This document shows, piece after piece, positions 33,955-41,850 of a stretch of 64,000 nt of DNA. Numbering within the stretch: position 1 is the first letter of the stretch; every line of letters starts with the position of its first letter. The notes beneath the pieces were generated by a model, which did no database searches, was not told the DNA's origin, and saw only the letters and a list, made by a program, of their open reading frames with translations. Source of the stretch: Devosia sp. SD17-2 (GTDB lineage Bacteria > Pseudomonadota > Alphaproteobacteria > Rhizobiales > Devosiaceae); contig NZ_CP104002.1 of NCBI RefSeq assembly GCF_029201565.1, positions 2,311,001 through 2,375,000 of the forward strand, given 5' to 3'. The translations under genes were made by a program, and so were the position numbers.

Positions 33955-34929
33955 ATGGATAGTCTTGAGCGATCTGGGATCATGCTCGCGGGCATCACCC
34001 ACGCCTATTCAGGGCGCAAGGCGCTAGACGATGTGTCACTTACGCTTCCGCTTGGACAGAGCATGGCGCTGCTTGGGCCAAACGGCGCTGGCAAGTCGAC
34101 ACTGCTCAATATCCTTTGCGGCCTAGTCAAACCGACCGCGGGCACCGCATTCCTCGCCGGTGTCGATATCAGAAAGCACTCGGACCTGGCGCGACGTCAG
34201 ATGGGCGTTGTGTTTCAGGACGACAGTCTTGATGACCGCCTGAGTGCCTGGGAAAATCTGGAATTTCACGGGCTCGTCTATGGCATGGACAGGCCCAGTC
34301 GAGTCCGGCGGATCGACGAGGTGCTGGAGCTTGTGGAGCTCACGGATTGGGCCGAAAACCCTGTTCGCACCTTCTCTGGTGGTATGAAGCGGCGGCTCGA
34401 AATCGCCCGCGCGCTGATGCATGAGCCAAAAATTCTGATCCTCGACGAACCCACCGTCGGCCTTGATGCGCAGACCCGCGCAAAGATCTGGTCCTATCTC
34501 AACCAGCAGCGACGAGACCGGGGACTGACCGTCTTCGTCACCACGCATTATATCGAGGAGGCGGAAAGCTGCGATCTGATATGCGTCATCGACCGTGGAC
34601 GCATCCAGGCGATCGACACGCCAGCTGAGCTCAAGAGCCAGTTTGCCAAGGGGCTCATCCGTTGCCTGCCGCGCGACGCGGAAACGCGGCGGCGCCTGCT
34701 TGAGAAGTGGCCCGAGGCCCAAATGCTTGCGGATGATCGGCTGGGCATCACCATCGAGAGCAAAGCCATGCTCGACGAACTGCTCATCGAATTCGGCACC
34801 TCCCTCAAAGAGATACAAATCGACGAGCCCAGCCTCGAAACGGTGTTCCTTGCGATTACTGGCCGCGAAATGCGCGAACGCGAAGAAGTAAACCCTAAGG
34901 GCCGGGCGAAACGGAACAAGCGGATATGA
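33955..34929 (+). CDS. ABC transporter ATP-binding protein, PQQ locus B
   Basis: The 324-residue ATPase is the counterpart of the one in locus A: Walker A GPNGAGKST, FQDDSLDDRLSAWENLEFHGLVYG, signature FSGGMKRRLEIARALM, Walker B ILILDEPTVGLDAQTR and TTHYIEEAESCD. The C-terminal domain ends DEPSLETVFLAITGREMRERE. The ATG at 33955 is preferred to an in-frame GTG at 33940. It overlaps the permease gene by four bases and starts locus B. Confidence 0.9.
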   Translation: MDSLERSGIMLAGITHAYSGRKALDDVSLTLPLGQSMALLGPNGAGKSTLLNILCGLVKPTAGTAFLAGVDIRKHSDLARRQMGVVFQDDSLDDRLSAWENLEFHGLVYGMDRPSRVRRIDEVLELVELTDWAENPVRTFSGGMKRRLEIARALMHEPKILILDEPTVGLDAQTRAKIWSYLNQQRRDRGLTVFVTTHYIEEAESCDLICVIDRGRIQAIDTPAELKSQFAKGLIRCLPRDAETRRRLLEKWPEAQMLADDRLGITIESKAMLDELLIEFGTSLKEIQIDEPSLETVFLAITGREMREREEVNPKGRAKRNKRI

Positions 34930-35738
34930 CCAATTTCTCCATTCTCCGCCGCGGTATCTACGCCATCTGGCTACGCGAAATCATGCGGTCTTTCCGTGAC
35001 CGCGGGCAGCTGATCGGCGGTGTCTCCCGTCCCATAATCTGGCTTCTCATCCTCGGCATCGGGCTAAATCCCTATTTCCGCGGAGAGGCCTATGGTGAGG
35101 TAAGGTTCGTAATCCCCTTCACCTATCTGCAGTTCCTGTTCCCGGCGGTGATCGTCCTCAACATCATGTACACCTCGATCCTCTTCGCGGTGTCGATGAT
35201 CTGGGACCGGGAGTTCGGCTTCCTGCGCGAGGTGCTGGTATCCCCCCTTCCCCGCTGGGCCATTCTGCTCGGCAAGATCCTGGGGGGCAGCACCGTGGCC
35301 ACGATGCATGGCTTCCTGGTCCTCATCCTGGCGCGGTTCGCCGACGTGACACTGGGATGGGATCAGGCCGCCATAGCCTTGGGGCTCATGTTCCTGCTGT
35401 CCTTCGGGCTCACATCCTTCGGGGTGATCCTTGCAGCGCGCGTGCGCAGTTTCGAGGGTTTTGGTGTCTTCTCGAACACCATTATCCTCCCGCTCTATTT
35501 CTGCTCCTCGTCGGTCTTTCCGCTCGATCCGTCGCTGACGCGCACGCAAATGGCCGCCACCTATCCGGAATGGCTGGTGTTGCTGGTGCAGATCAACCCG
35601 ATCACCTATGCGGTCGATGCGCTGCGCGGAGTATTGATCAACTACAACCAGTTCGACCCCCTCCTCGGGCCCGGCATCATTGCGGCCGGCGCGGTGCTGT
35701 TCTTCACCATCGCCCTCGTGGATTTCAAAAGACAATGA
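34926..35738 (+). CDS. ABC-2 type transporter permease, PQQ locus B
   Basis: The 270-residue ABC-2 permease is a close relative of the locus A permease, sharing RDRGQLIGGVSRPI, LGIGLNPYFRGE, IWDREFGFLREVLVSPL and TYAVDALRGVLINYNQF. About six membrane helices are expected. Association of this exporter-class permease with PQQ alcohol oxidation is known from Pseudomonas ped-type loci; the cargo is not established. Its stop overlaps the start of the following binding-protein gene (ATGA). Confidence 0.9.
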   Translation: MTNFSILRRGIYAIWLREIMRSFRDRGQLIGGVSRPIIWLLILGIGLNPYFRGEAYGEVRFVIPFTYLQFLFPAVIVLNIMYTSILFAVSMIWDREFGFLREVLVSPLPRWAILLGKILGGSTVATMHGFLVLILARFADVTLGWDQAAIALGLMFLLSFGLTSFGVILAARVRSFEGFGVFSNTIILPLYFCSSSVFPLDPSLTRTQMAATYPEWLVLLVQINPITYAVDALRGVLINYNQFDPLLGPGIIAAGAVLFFTIALVDFKRQ

Positions 35739-36556
35739 GTTCCCGTCCGGTCCGACCCAGGAGGCGATGGAAGACGGTGGGTCTGAACCTGCTCGGCGCC
35801 AGCGCCGTGCTCTTTGCGCTGACCTTCCTGCCGCCCGACAATTCTCTGGCCGAGGTAGAGAAATCGGGGGTGCTGCGCGTCTGCGTCCCGCCGTCGATGC
35901 CGCCACTGGTGACCAATGACTCTGCGATGCCGGGCTTTGATATCGAGCTTTTGGGGCTGATCGCGGAAGAGCTCGGCGTCCGTCTTGTGGTCAACCACAA
36001 CGCTGCGATCGGCGCAGACTTCAATCCCCGAAACTGGGGCATCACGCGGGCACAATGCCAGATTATTGCCGGTGGAGTCGTGGCCAACGAATCGACGCGC
36101 GGGTTTCTGGAACTGTTGCCAACGGGGATAAAGACCGGTTGGGCGATGACGGACGCGGCGGACACATTGTCGCATGCAGACACTCGCGCGGCAGTTTTTC
36201 CGGGACCAACCGCGCTCGATAGACTTGCACTAAGCCGCTACCTGCGATCAAAAAAAATTCGAATACTGCCGGCATCTTCAGTTCAGAATCTTGTCGATCT
36301 CTTACAGCGCGGCGAGGCCGATATTCTGATCAGCGATAGACAGACGTTGACGTCACTCAACCTGCCAAGCTCAAGTGTTCATTGGGTTTCCGAGGCTGAT
36401 CTGGGCACCTTTGATTTGTCTATCGGGCTATGGAAGGGCGATGCCACCCTCCTCCGTGCGGTGAAAAAAAGTTCACAAAATCTGCACCAGCTGGGTGTAG
36501 CTGGGCGCTTGGCCACGCGCTATAATGTGCACGTGGACGCAAATCTTCGCCCCTAG
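35735..36556 (+). CDS. Periplasmic binding protein family 3 (PQQ-associated), locus B
   Basis: The 273-residue protein has an arginine-rich N-terminus and one hydrophobic segment (LNLLGASAVLFALTFLPP), then a family 3 binding fold with LRVCVPPSMPPLV, GFDIELLGLIAEELGV and DFNPRNWGITRAQCQIIAGGVV. These features parallel the locus A protein at 6655-7446 in order and wording. The ATG at 35735 overlaps the permease stop. The 3' portion (from about 36180) is less GC-rich than its surroundings. A role with the dehydrogenase rather than in import is suspected. Confidence 0.75.
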   Translation: MSSRPVRPRRRWKTVGLNLLGASAVLFALTFLPPDNSLAEVEKSGVLRVCVPPSMPPLVTNDSAMPGFDIELLGLIAEELGVRLVVNHNAAIGADFNPRNWGITRAQCQIIAGGVVANESTRGFLELLPTGIKTGWAMTDAADTLSHADTRAAVFPGPTALDRLALSRYLRSKKIRILPASSVQNLVDLLQRGEADILISDRQTLTSLNLPSSSVHWVSEADLGTFDLSIGLWKGDATLLRAVKKSSQNLHQLGVAGRLATRYNVHVDANLRP

Positions 36557-36709
36557 CGCTAGCTCCCTTGGAAGAGAATTCCTCCAGGGAAGGTCGGCAT
36601 AGGTATTATTGCTATTCCCGAGCGTCCGATGCAGCTTCACGACCGCATGCTCGATGAGCTGCTGGACGAATAGTTCACGAATGGCGTTTTCAACGTCTTG
36701 GAGGAAATT
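36557..36709 (+). promoter_or_regulatory. Leader region of the cytochrome c/dehydrogenase B pair
   Basis: This 153-bp gap may carry a promoter for the cytochrome and dehydrogenase. An imperfect hairpin can form around 36565-36594. A 14-codon frame (36629-36673, MQLHDRMLDELLDE) is present but has no ribosome site and no recognised homolog; I do not call it a gene. Confidence 0.3.
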
Positions 36710-37222
36710 GTGAGACACAAATCTCCGCGCTTTGCCCTCGGCATGGCGGTCGCCCTGTCAGGCATCCTGATGGCAGCTACCCCCACTCAGGCTCAGGTGT
36801 TCACCCAGGCTCAGGCCGATCAGGGTGAGAAGGACTACGGCGGTCAGTGCGCAATGTGCCACGGCGCCGAACTGCTGGGCCCAGATGCTCCGGCGCTTGT
36901 CGGCACTGAAGTTATGCATAACTTCAGCACCGGTGCAGGCCTTTATGACTACATCTCGGTAGCAATGCCCCCGCAGGCCCCCGGCCTGCTGGACGAGGAA
37001 GTTTATGTGAACATCCTCGCCTACATCCTTGAGGCCAACGGTGCTCAGGCTGGCGATACCGCGCTCGACGCCGATCCGGTCAAGCTCGCCGCCATCGATC
37101 TGGCCGCAGTTACGGCCGTTGCTCCTGGCGCAGCAACCGATGCTCCGGCTGTAGATGCGGCTCCGGCCGTTGTCGTTCCTCAGGCTTACACCTGGGGCAA
37201 GACCCTGCCGTCGATCAAATAA
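36710..37222 (+). CDS. c-type cytochrome, PQQ locus B
   Basis: The 170-residue protein has a signal peptide (FALGMAVALSGILMAATPTQAQ), heme motif CAMCH (C47, C50, H51) and probable axial M86 in VAMPPQAPG. After the cytochrome domain comes an Ala/Pro/Val/Asp-rich linker (about 125-158) and a terminal YTWGKTLPSIK. The tail could be a flexible arm for docking to the dehydrogenase encoded 62 bases downstream. The GTG at 36710, behind GGAGGA, is preferred to the upstream TTG. Confidence 0.88.
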   Translation: MRHKSPRFALGMAVALSGILMAATPTQAQVFTQAQADQGEKDYGGQCAMCHGAELLGPDAPALVGTEVMHNFSTGAGLYDYISVAMPPQAPGLLDEEVYVNILAYILEANGAQAGDTALDADPVKLAAIDLAAVTAVAPGAATDAPAVDAAPAVVVPQAYTWGKTLPSIK

Positions 37223-37284
37223 GTTGAGAATTGCTTTGGACTGCCTCAGCCAATCGGCCTCGGCAGCTAAAGTGGAGGTTTAAG

Positions 37285-39045
37285 ATGACAAAGACCTATC
37301 TGAAGGCCGCTCTCGCACTCGCCGTCAGCATGACGACGCTGGTGAGCGTCGCTCAGGCACAGGGCGTCCGCGAAAACTACGCACCCGTGACCGATGACAT
37401 GGTGCTGAACCCACCGGCCGAGGAATGGCTGAGCTGGCGCCGCACCATCGACAACCAGGCTTTCAGCCCGCTCGACAGCATCAACCGCGACACCGTGGGC
37501 GATCTGGAGCTGGCATGGGCCTGGCCGATGGCAGACGTCGGTATCCAGGAAACCGCACCGCTGATGCACGACGGCGTGTTGTTCCTTCAGACCAACAACA
37601 ACATCGTTCAGGCGATGGATGCCAAGACCGGCGATCTGATCTGGGAATACCGCCCGGCTCTGGCCAAGGTTCCTGCTGAGTGGGGCTACCAGCTCTACCA
37701 GTCCCGCCGCCAGAAGAACTCGATCGCGCTCTATGAAGACACCGTGGTCCTGACCACTGTCGACGCGCGCATCATCGTGCTCGGCGCCAAGGACGGCAAG
37801 GTGATCCGCGAAGTCCAGGCGTTCGACGTCAACAAGGGCTACAGCTACACCGTCGGTCCGATCGTTGTGAACGACACGATCATTTCGGCCATCTCCGGCT
37901 GCTCGATCGCCGGCACCGCCGGCGGTTGCTACATTGTAGCACACGACTTCAACACGCTTGAAGAAAAGTGGCGCTTCAACACCATCGATGATCCGAACAA
38001 CCCGGAACAGCAGGCCAGCTGGGGCGATGTCCCGCCGGAAAACCGCTGGGGCGGTACGCCTTGGGCAACCGGTTCCTATGATCCGGAAACCAACACCACC
38101 TTCTGGGGTGTCGGTATGCCTGCACCTTACGCCGAGCTCATCCGTGGTTCGGAAACTGGCGACGTTCTCTACACCAACTCGACCCTGGCAATCGATGCCG
38201 ATACGGGCGAGCTGAAGTGGTACTACCAGCACCTGCCGCGCGATAACTGGGACCTTGATAGCCCGTTCGAACGCGTCCTCGTTGACGTTGAAGAAGGCGG
38301 CGAAACCAAGAACCTGATCGTCTCGGTTCCGGGCAAGAACGGCATCTTCTTCGCTCTCGACCGCAACACGGGTGAATACCTGTGGTCGCAGGAAACCGTT
38401 GTCCAGAACGTCGTCTCCAAGATCGACGAAGACGGTACGGTTCACCTGAACGAAGAACTGATCATGACCGCCCTCGGCGAAGCGCCGATGGTCTGTACCT
38501 CGGTTTCCGGTGGTAAGCTCTGGCAGGCTGGCGCTTACAGCCCGGTGACCCAGCAGTTCTACGTGCCGCTGACCGAAGCTTGCAACACGACCGAAGCCAC
38601 GCAGTCCGAGTTCACCGCTGGTAACGCTACCGGCGCCATGAAGTTCGGCCCGCGCGTCCTTCCCGAAGGCATCACCGAGGCTGGCCTCGTTGACGCCATC
38701 AAGGTCGGCGTTGAGAAGTCCGAAGGCGAAGGCTGGAAGGCTCGTTCGCGCGCTTCGATGACCTCCTCGCTGCTGGCAACCGCCGGTGGTCTGGTGTTCG
38801 GTGGTGACGCTGGTCGCTACATCAAGGCCTGGGACGACACCACTGGTGAAGTTGTCTGGCAGCAGCGCCTGAACGCCCCGATCGGTGGCTATCCGATGAC
38901 CTACGCGCTTGATGGCGAGCAGTACCTCGTCGTTCCGACCGGCTTCAGCGCCGCAGCCGGTTCGATCGCATCGGCTTTCCCGGAAATCCCGCTTCCGTCG
39001 GGTACGGGCAACTCGATCTTCGTCTTCAAGCTGCCCAAGCAGTAA
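37285..39045 (+). CDS. PQQ-dependent alcohol dehydrogenase, locus B
   Basis: The 586-residue periplasmic quinoprotein has a signal peptide (LALAVSMTTLVSVAQAQ) and eight-bladed propeller motifs (MDAKTGDLIWEYR, IDADTGELKWYYQ, WDDTTGEVVWQQR). The catalytic region NWDLDSPFER has D323 (likely base) and D325, the extra Asp typical of lanthanide-dependent enzymes. The Asn metal ligand of the family is replaced by M278 (GVGMPAP). The usual Glu ligand is not seen where expected (CSIAGTAGGCYI). No vicinal disulfide is present. Codon use (many GGT, GCT, GTT, AAC, GAA) suggests high expression. The start ATG has GGAGG nearby. Confidence 0.9.
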   Translation: MTKTYLKAALALAVSMTTLVSVAQAQGVRENYAPVTDDMVLNPPAEEWLSWRRTIDNQAFSPLDSINRDTVGDLELAWAWPMADVGIQETAPLMHDGVLFLQTNNNIVQAMDAKTGDLIWEYRPALAKVPAEWGYQLYQSRRQKNSIALYEDTVVLTTVDARIIVLGAKDGKVIREVQAFDVNKGYSYTVGPIVVNDTIISAISGCSIAGTAGGCYIVAHDFNTLEEKWRFNTIDDPNNPEQQASWGDVPPENRWGGTPWATGSYDPETNTTFWGVGMPAPYAELIRGSETGDVLYTNSTLAIDADTGELKWYYQHLPRDNWDLDSPFERVLVDVEEGGETKNLIVSVPGKNGIFFALDRNTGEYLWSQETVVQNVVSKIDEDGTVHLNEELIMTALGEAPMVCTSVSGGKLWQAGAYSPVTQQFYVPLTEACNTTEATQSEFTAGNATGAMKFGPRVLPEGITEAGLVDAIKVGVEKSEGEGWKARSRASMTSSLLATAGGLVFGGDAGRYIKAWDDTTGEVVWQQRLNAPIGGYPMTYALDGEQYLVVPTGFSAAAGSIASAFPEIPLPSGTGNSIFVFKLPKQ

Positions 39046-39065
39046 TTGAAACTGATACTCTGGGA

Positions 39066-39093
39066 GGGGGCCATTCGGCCCCCTTCTGCTTTT
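39066..39093 (+). terminator. Intrinsic terminator after dehydrogenase B
   Basis: GGGGGCC (39066-39072) pairs with GGCCCCC (39077-39083) around ATTC, extendable by one or more pairs, followed by TTCTGCTTTTC. It lies 20 bases after the stop and before the next binding-protein gene, so that gene is either read through or separately expressed. Confidence 0.75.
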
Positions 39094-39109
39094 CTAGCGA
39101 GATGATCCG

Positions 39110-39934
39110 ATGTCCCAGATGAAAAAGATTGGCGCCCTGGTTGGCCTGATGATGGTTTCTGCAACGGCGGTGGAGGCACAGGTGCTTCCCCCACAGCTGC
39201 TGAGCCCGGAACGACCATTGCAGGGCAATTCGATCCGCGCCTGCGTCGATGACTACAGCGCCGGCGGCAAGCTCGACCGCGCGGTGGTTCAGGCGATTGC
39301 CGATGCATTGTTTCTGGACGTCGTATTTGTAGAGGCGCTGCGCGGCTTCCCGCTTGATGGCGACGGCTATCTCGCTGAGCTGCAGGTGCAACTCAACAAT
39401 GACTGCGACCTCTTCATGGGCATTGTGGTGCAGCCGAATATGCCCTTCCCGGACTGGGCAACCGTGACCCGCCCCTATGCCGAAATTCCCTTCGTGCTGG
39501 TCACGGACAAGGACTATCAGTCCCTCGCCGACATCCCCTATGGGAGCACTATCGGCACCGCGCTGGCCAGCCTGGGCGAACGTGTCTTTGCCACCAGCGT
39601 CGCACAGCGCCCGGAAGACCAGCGCTGGAAGCGCCTGCCCTATGCAGACTTTGCGCTGATGACGACGCGCATGCGCGAGGGCAAGCTGGCAGCGATGCTG
39701 CTGTGGCAGCCGTCTCTGCAGCAGCTTGCGGAAACCGACCCCAGTGTCGAGCAATTGCGGATCATCGCGACAGACCCTGTGCCGACTGCCAGTGTCCCGA
39801 TTGGTGCGCTCGTATCGACGCGCAACACATTTTTGCGCACCCAGGTGGACCAAGCCATCTCCGAACTATCGGCCGACGGCACGCTCGACGCCATTCTCTC
39901 GGAACTGGGGATCATGGGCGCGGCGGCGCAATAA
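39110..39934 (+). CDS. Second periplasmic binding protein, PQQ locus B
   Basis: The 274-residue exported protein (signal peptide IGALVGLMMVSATAVEA) has a periplasmic binding fold: IRACVDDYSAGGKLDRAVVQAIADAL, NNDCDLFMGIVVQP, and LSADGTLDAILSELGI at the end. It corresponds to the locus A protein at 9292-10140, and in both loci it is the gene after the dehydrogenase. It belongs with MoxJ/XoxJ-type quinoprotein partners rather than with a classic importer. Its stop is adjacent to the stop of the converging membrane-protein gene. Confidence 0.75.
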   Translation: MSQMKKIGALVGLMMVSATAVEAQVLPPQLLSPERPLQGNSIRACVDDYSAGGKLDRAVVQAIADALFLDVVFVEALRGFPLDGDGYLAELQVQLNNDCDLFMGIVVQPNMPFPDWATVTRPYAEIPFVLVTDKDYQSLADIPYGSTIGTALASLGERVFATSVAQRPEDQRWKRLPYADFALMTTRMREGKLAAMLLWQPSLQQLAETDPSVEQLRIIATDPVPTASVPIGALVSTRNTFLRTQVDQAISELSADGTLDAILSELGIMGAAAQ

Positions 39935-39944
39935 TCAGTTGCGC
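39926..39944. terminator. Palindrome at abutting converging stops, locus B
   Basis: GCGCAA (39926-39931) pairs with TTGCGC (39939-39944); the 7-base loop holds the stop codons of both converging genes (39932-39934 and 39935-39937). No T tract is present. Confidence 0.4.
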
Positions 39945-40543
39945 ATCAGCCACGGGGCCAGAATAGCGCCGAAATCCGGCCACCAGCCCAGAACCAGCAC
40001 GATGATCAGTACGGCATAGACCGCCGGCACCGCTCTTTTGAACTGGCGTCGTCTCTCCGGCCAGGCTGCCAGCAAAAGCAGCCCGCCGGTGAGGCCGGGC
40101 AAGGGCAAGAGGTTGAGCGGGACCGAAGCCAGGGCGATCTGCTGGGTCGCCTGAATAAGCTGCAAGGCAGCATAACCGAGGGTGCGCGGCAGACCGTCCG
40201 CGGCGAGCGGTCGTAAAAGGTCGAGCAGCGGCACAATTGCCAGTCCGGCAAGGGCAGTCGCGATCACCATGACCACCAGCCCCCAGGAGCCAGGCCGAAG
40301 CGTTTTCGGATCGAGGTCGCGGTACCGCATCCAGGTCGTCCGGAACAAGATGGCCATCGCGAGCGCAGGCATCGACAGGTGCGTCAGCGGGTTGGCCGAG
40401 AACGAGAATTCATACTCCGCATCGGGCCGCCGCATCAGCTGGGCACAGAGCGTCAGGACGCCGCCGCTGATCGCGACAAAGATCAGCGTTCCGAAAATAC
40501 GCGAAAAAATCGCCTGCAGCGTCAAATCGTTGAGCAAACTCAA
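39935..40543 (-). CDS. Degenerate M50-like membrane protein, locus B
   Basis: The 202-residue hydrophobic protein has the same outline as the locus A protein at 5340-5960: N-terminal helix, FSFSANPLTHLSMPALAM where the GRLTLNP-HID stretch is expected, and PLNLLPLPGLTGGLLL where NLLPxPPLDG is expected. The HExxH site is S26-GGV-L30 and the DG position is T152-G153, so no zinc protease activity is possible. It is more divergent than the A copy. It closes locus B on the opposite strand. Function is unknown. Confidence 0.65.
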   Translation of the reverse strand: MSLLNDLTLQAIFSRIFGTLIFVAISGGVLTLCAQLMRRPDAEYEFSFSANPLTHLSMPALAMAILFRTTWMRYRDLDPKTLRPGSWGLVVMVIATALAGLAIVPLLDLLRPLAADGLPRTLGYAALQLIQATQQIALASVPLNLLPLPGLTGGLLLLAAWPERRRQFKRAVPAVYAVLIIVLVLGWWPDFGAILAPWLMRN

Positions 40544-40678
40544 GGCGTGCCTCCGGGCCTATGCTTGAGGCAGGCGTTAGCACATTTGCGGTTCTTTCGC
40601 TGCCAAAATTGGGTCTCGGACACAGCTCCCGCTGGGCCGGATCGGCCCGAACCCGATCCCGGCAGAGCGCCGAGCGGC

Positions 40679-40694
40679 CAATCTTGCAAGATTG
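40679..40694. repeat. Perfect 16-bp palindrome
   Basis: CAATCTTGCAAGATTG is exactly self-complementary and lies 50 bases before the start codon at 40744, in a 200-bp gap between divergent genes. It could be an operator for a dimeric repressor. Confidence 0.5.
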
Positions 40695-40743
40695 CGGGCA
40701 ACCTACATGCTTTCACGCGGTTATTGCCGCAAGGAGGAAGAGC

Positions 40744-40953
40744 ATGGCCACACTTGTTCGACTAACCCAGGAGCAGATCGACGAGCTCTTCGTCGAAGCG
40801 GATCGGCTGGAAGAGGCGCTGAAGTCGTTGCACGAGGAATTCGACGGTTTGGGTATCCCCGATGCGAGCCTCGCGCGTCTGGCCAATTTTCATGACCGCT
40901 TCACGAGCGCGATTGCCTATCTGAAAAAGCAGCGCGAGCTCGGCGGCTCGTAG
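40744..40953 (+). CDS. Small acidic protein of unknown function
   Basis: The 69-residue protein (MATLVRLTQEQIDELF at the start) is predicted all-helical and acidic, with heptad-like leucines in EADRLEEALKSLHEEF. A strong AAGGAGG at 40731-40737 fixes the start. No domain is recognised. It sits between PQQ locus B and the Ku genes, 57 bases before the first Ku gene, and a perfect palindrome precedes it. Confidence 0.7.
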   Translation: MATLVRLTQEQIDELFVEADRLEEALKSLHEEFDGLGIPDASLARLANFHDRFTSAIAYLKKQRELGGS

Positions 40954-41010
40954 CACTTTTGGAACAGCCGACACCCTTGCCGCGTTGCTTGGCAATCGGG
41001 AGGTAAAATC

Positions 41011-41838
41011 ATGGCTGGTCGCGCGTACTGGAAAGGCTATCTCAAGCTGCTGCTCGTGACCTGCGCCGTCACCCTGACCCCTGCCACGACAGACGGCGGC
41101 AAGGTGCGCTTTCACACGATCAACAGAAAGACCGGCGAGCGCATCCGGACGCGATACGCTGACTCCGGCTCCGGCAAGCTGGTCGATGATGATGACGTGG
41201 CCAAAGGCTATGCCAAGGGGGAGGACGACTATCTCATCCTGGAAGATGAGGACCTTGATGCCGTCCAGCTAGAGAGCACACGGACGATCGACATTGGCGA
41301 GTTCGTCCCCGAGGACACCATTGAATGGGTCTACTACGACAGCCCCTACTTCGTCCTTCCCGATGACGAGGTTGGCGAAGAGGCCTTCATCGTCATCCGC
41401 GAGGCGATGGCCGCGAGCGGCGTTGTCGGTATCGCGCGGCTTGTGCTCGGCAACAGGGAACGTGCGGTCATGCTGCAGCCATCGGACCGGGGCATCGTCT
41501 TGTGGACCCTACGCTTCGGCGATGAGGTACGCGATGAGGACGAGTATTTCGAGACCATCGATGAGCACAAGCCGGACAAAAAAATGCTCGGCATGATCGA
41601 GAAGATCATCGCCGACCGGACCACCACGTGGTCTGACGAGCTGATGCAGGATTCGGTGCAGGACCGGCTGCTCGACATCATCAAGTCCAAACAGAAGCCG
41701 AAGCGCGCCAGCAAGGCCAAGGCGCAGCCGAAGTCCGAGAGTAACGACGCTCCGGCTAACAATGTCATCGACCTGATGTCGGCGCTCAAAAAGAGCCTCG
41801 AGGATAAGCCAGGAGGCAAGAAAGGAAAGGCCAGCTGA
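41011..41838 (+). CDS. ku: Ku protein, copy 1 (non-homologous end joining)
   Basis: The 275-residue protein begins MAGRAYWKGYLKLLLVTCAVTL, the conserved bacterial Ku N-terminus (WKGxxK). It continues with the Ku core (FHTINRKTGERIRTRYADSGSGKLV, DDVAKGYAKGEDDYLILEDEDL, TIDIGEFVPEDTIEWVYYDSPYFVLPDD). The C-terminal tail is lysine-rich (SKQKPKRASKAKAQPK). Bacterial Ku forms a homodimer ring on broken DNA ends and recruits LigD. It converges with a second Ku gene three bases away, and rhizobia often encode several Ku proteins. LigD is not in the window. Confidence 0.95.
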   Translation: MAGRAYWKGYLKLLLVTCAVTLTPATTDGGKVRFHTINRKTGERIRTRYADSGSGKLVDDDDVAKGYAKGEDDYLILEDEDLDAVQLESTRTIDIGEFVPEDTIEWVYYDSPYFVLPDDEVGEEAFIVIREAMAASGVVGIARLVLGNRERAVMLQPSDRGIVLWTLRFGDEVRDEDEYFETIDEHKPDKKMLGMIEKIIADRTTTWSDELMQDSVQDRLLDIIKSKQKPKRASKAKAQPKSESNDAPANNVIDLMSALKKSLEDKPGGKKGKAS

Positions 41839-41850
41839 TCATCAGCTGGC
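41830..41850. terminator. Palindrome across the stop codons of the two Ku genes
   Basis: GCCAGCTGAT (41830-41839) and ATCAGCTGGC (41841-41850) are perfect inverse complements around a single base. Both stop codons lie within it, and because of the symmetry both proteins end in Ala-Ser. Confidence 0.45.

Noticed and set aside
36629..36673. A 14-codon plus-strand frame that looked like the end of a lost gene
   Set aside because: There is no ribosome site, no upstream continuation and no recognised homolog.
36473..36718. An 81-codon minus-strand frame between the binding-protein and cytochrome genes of locus B
   Set aside because: It overlaps both flanking genes antisense and has no similarity or ribosome site.
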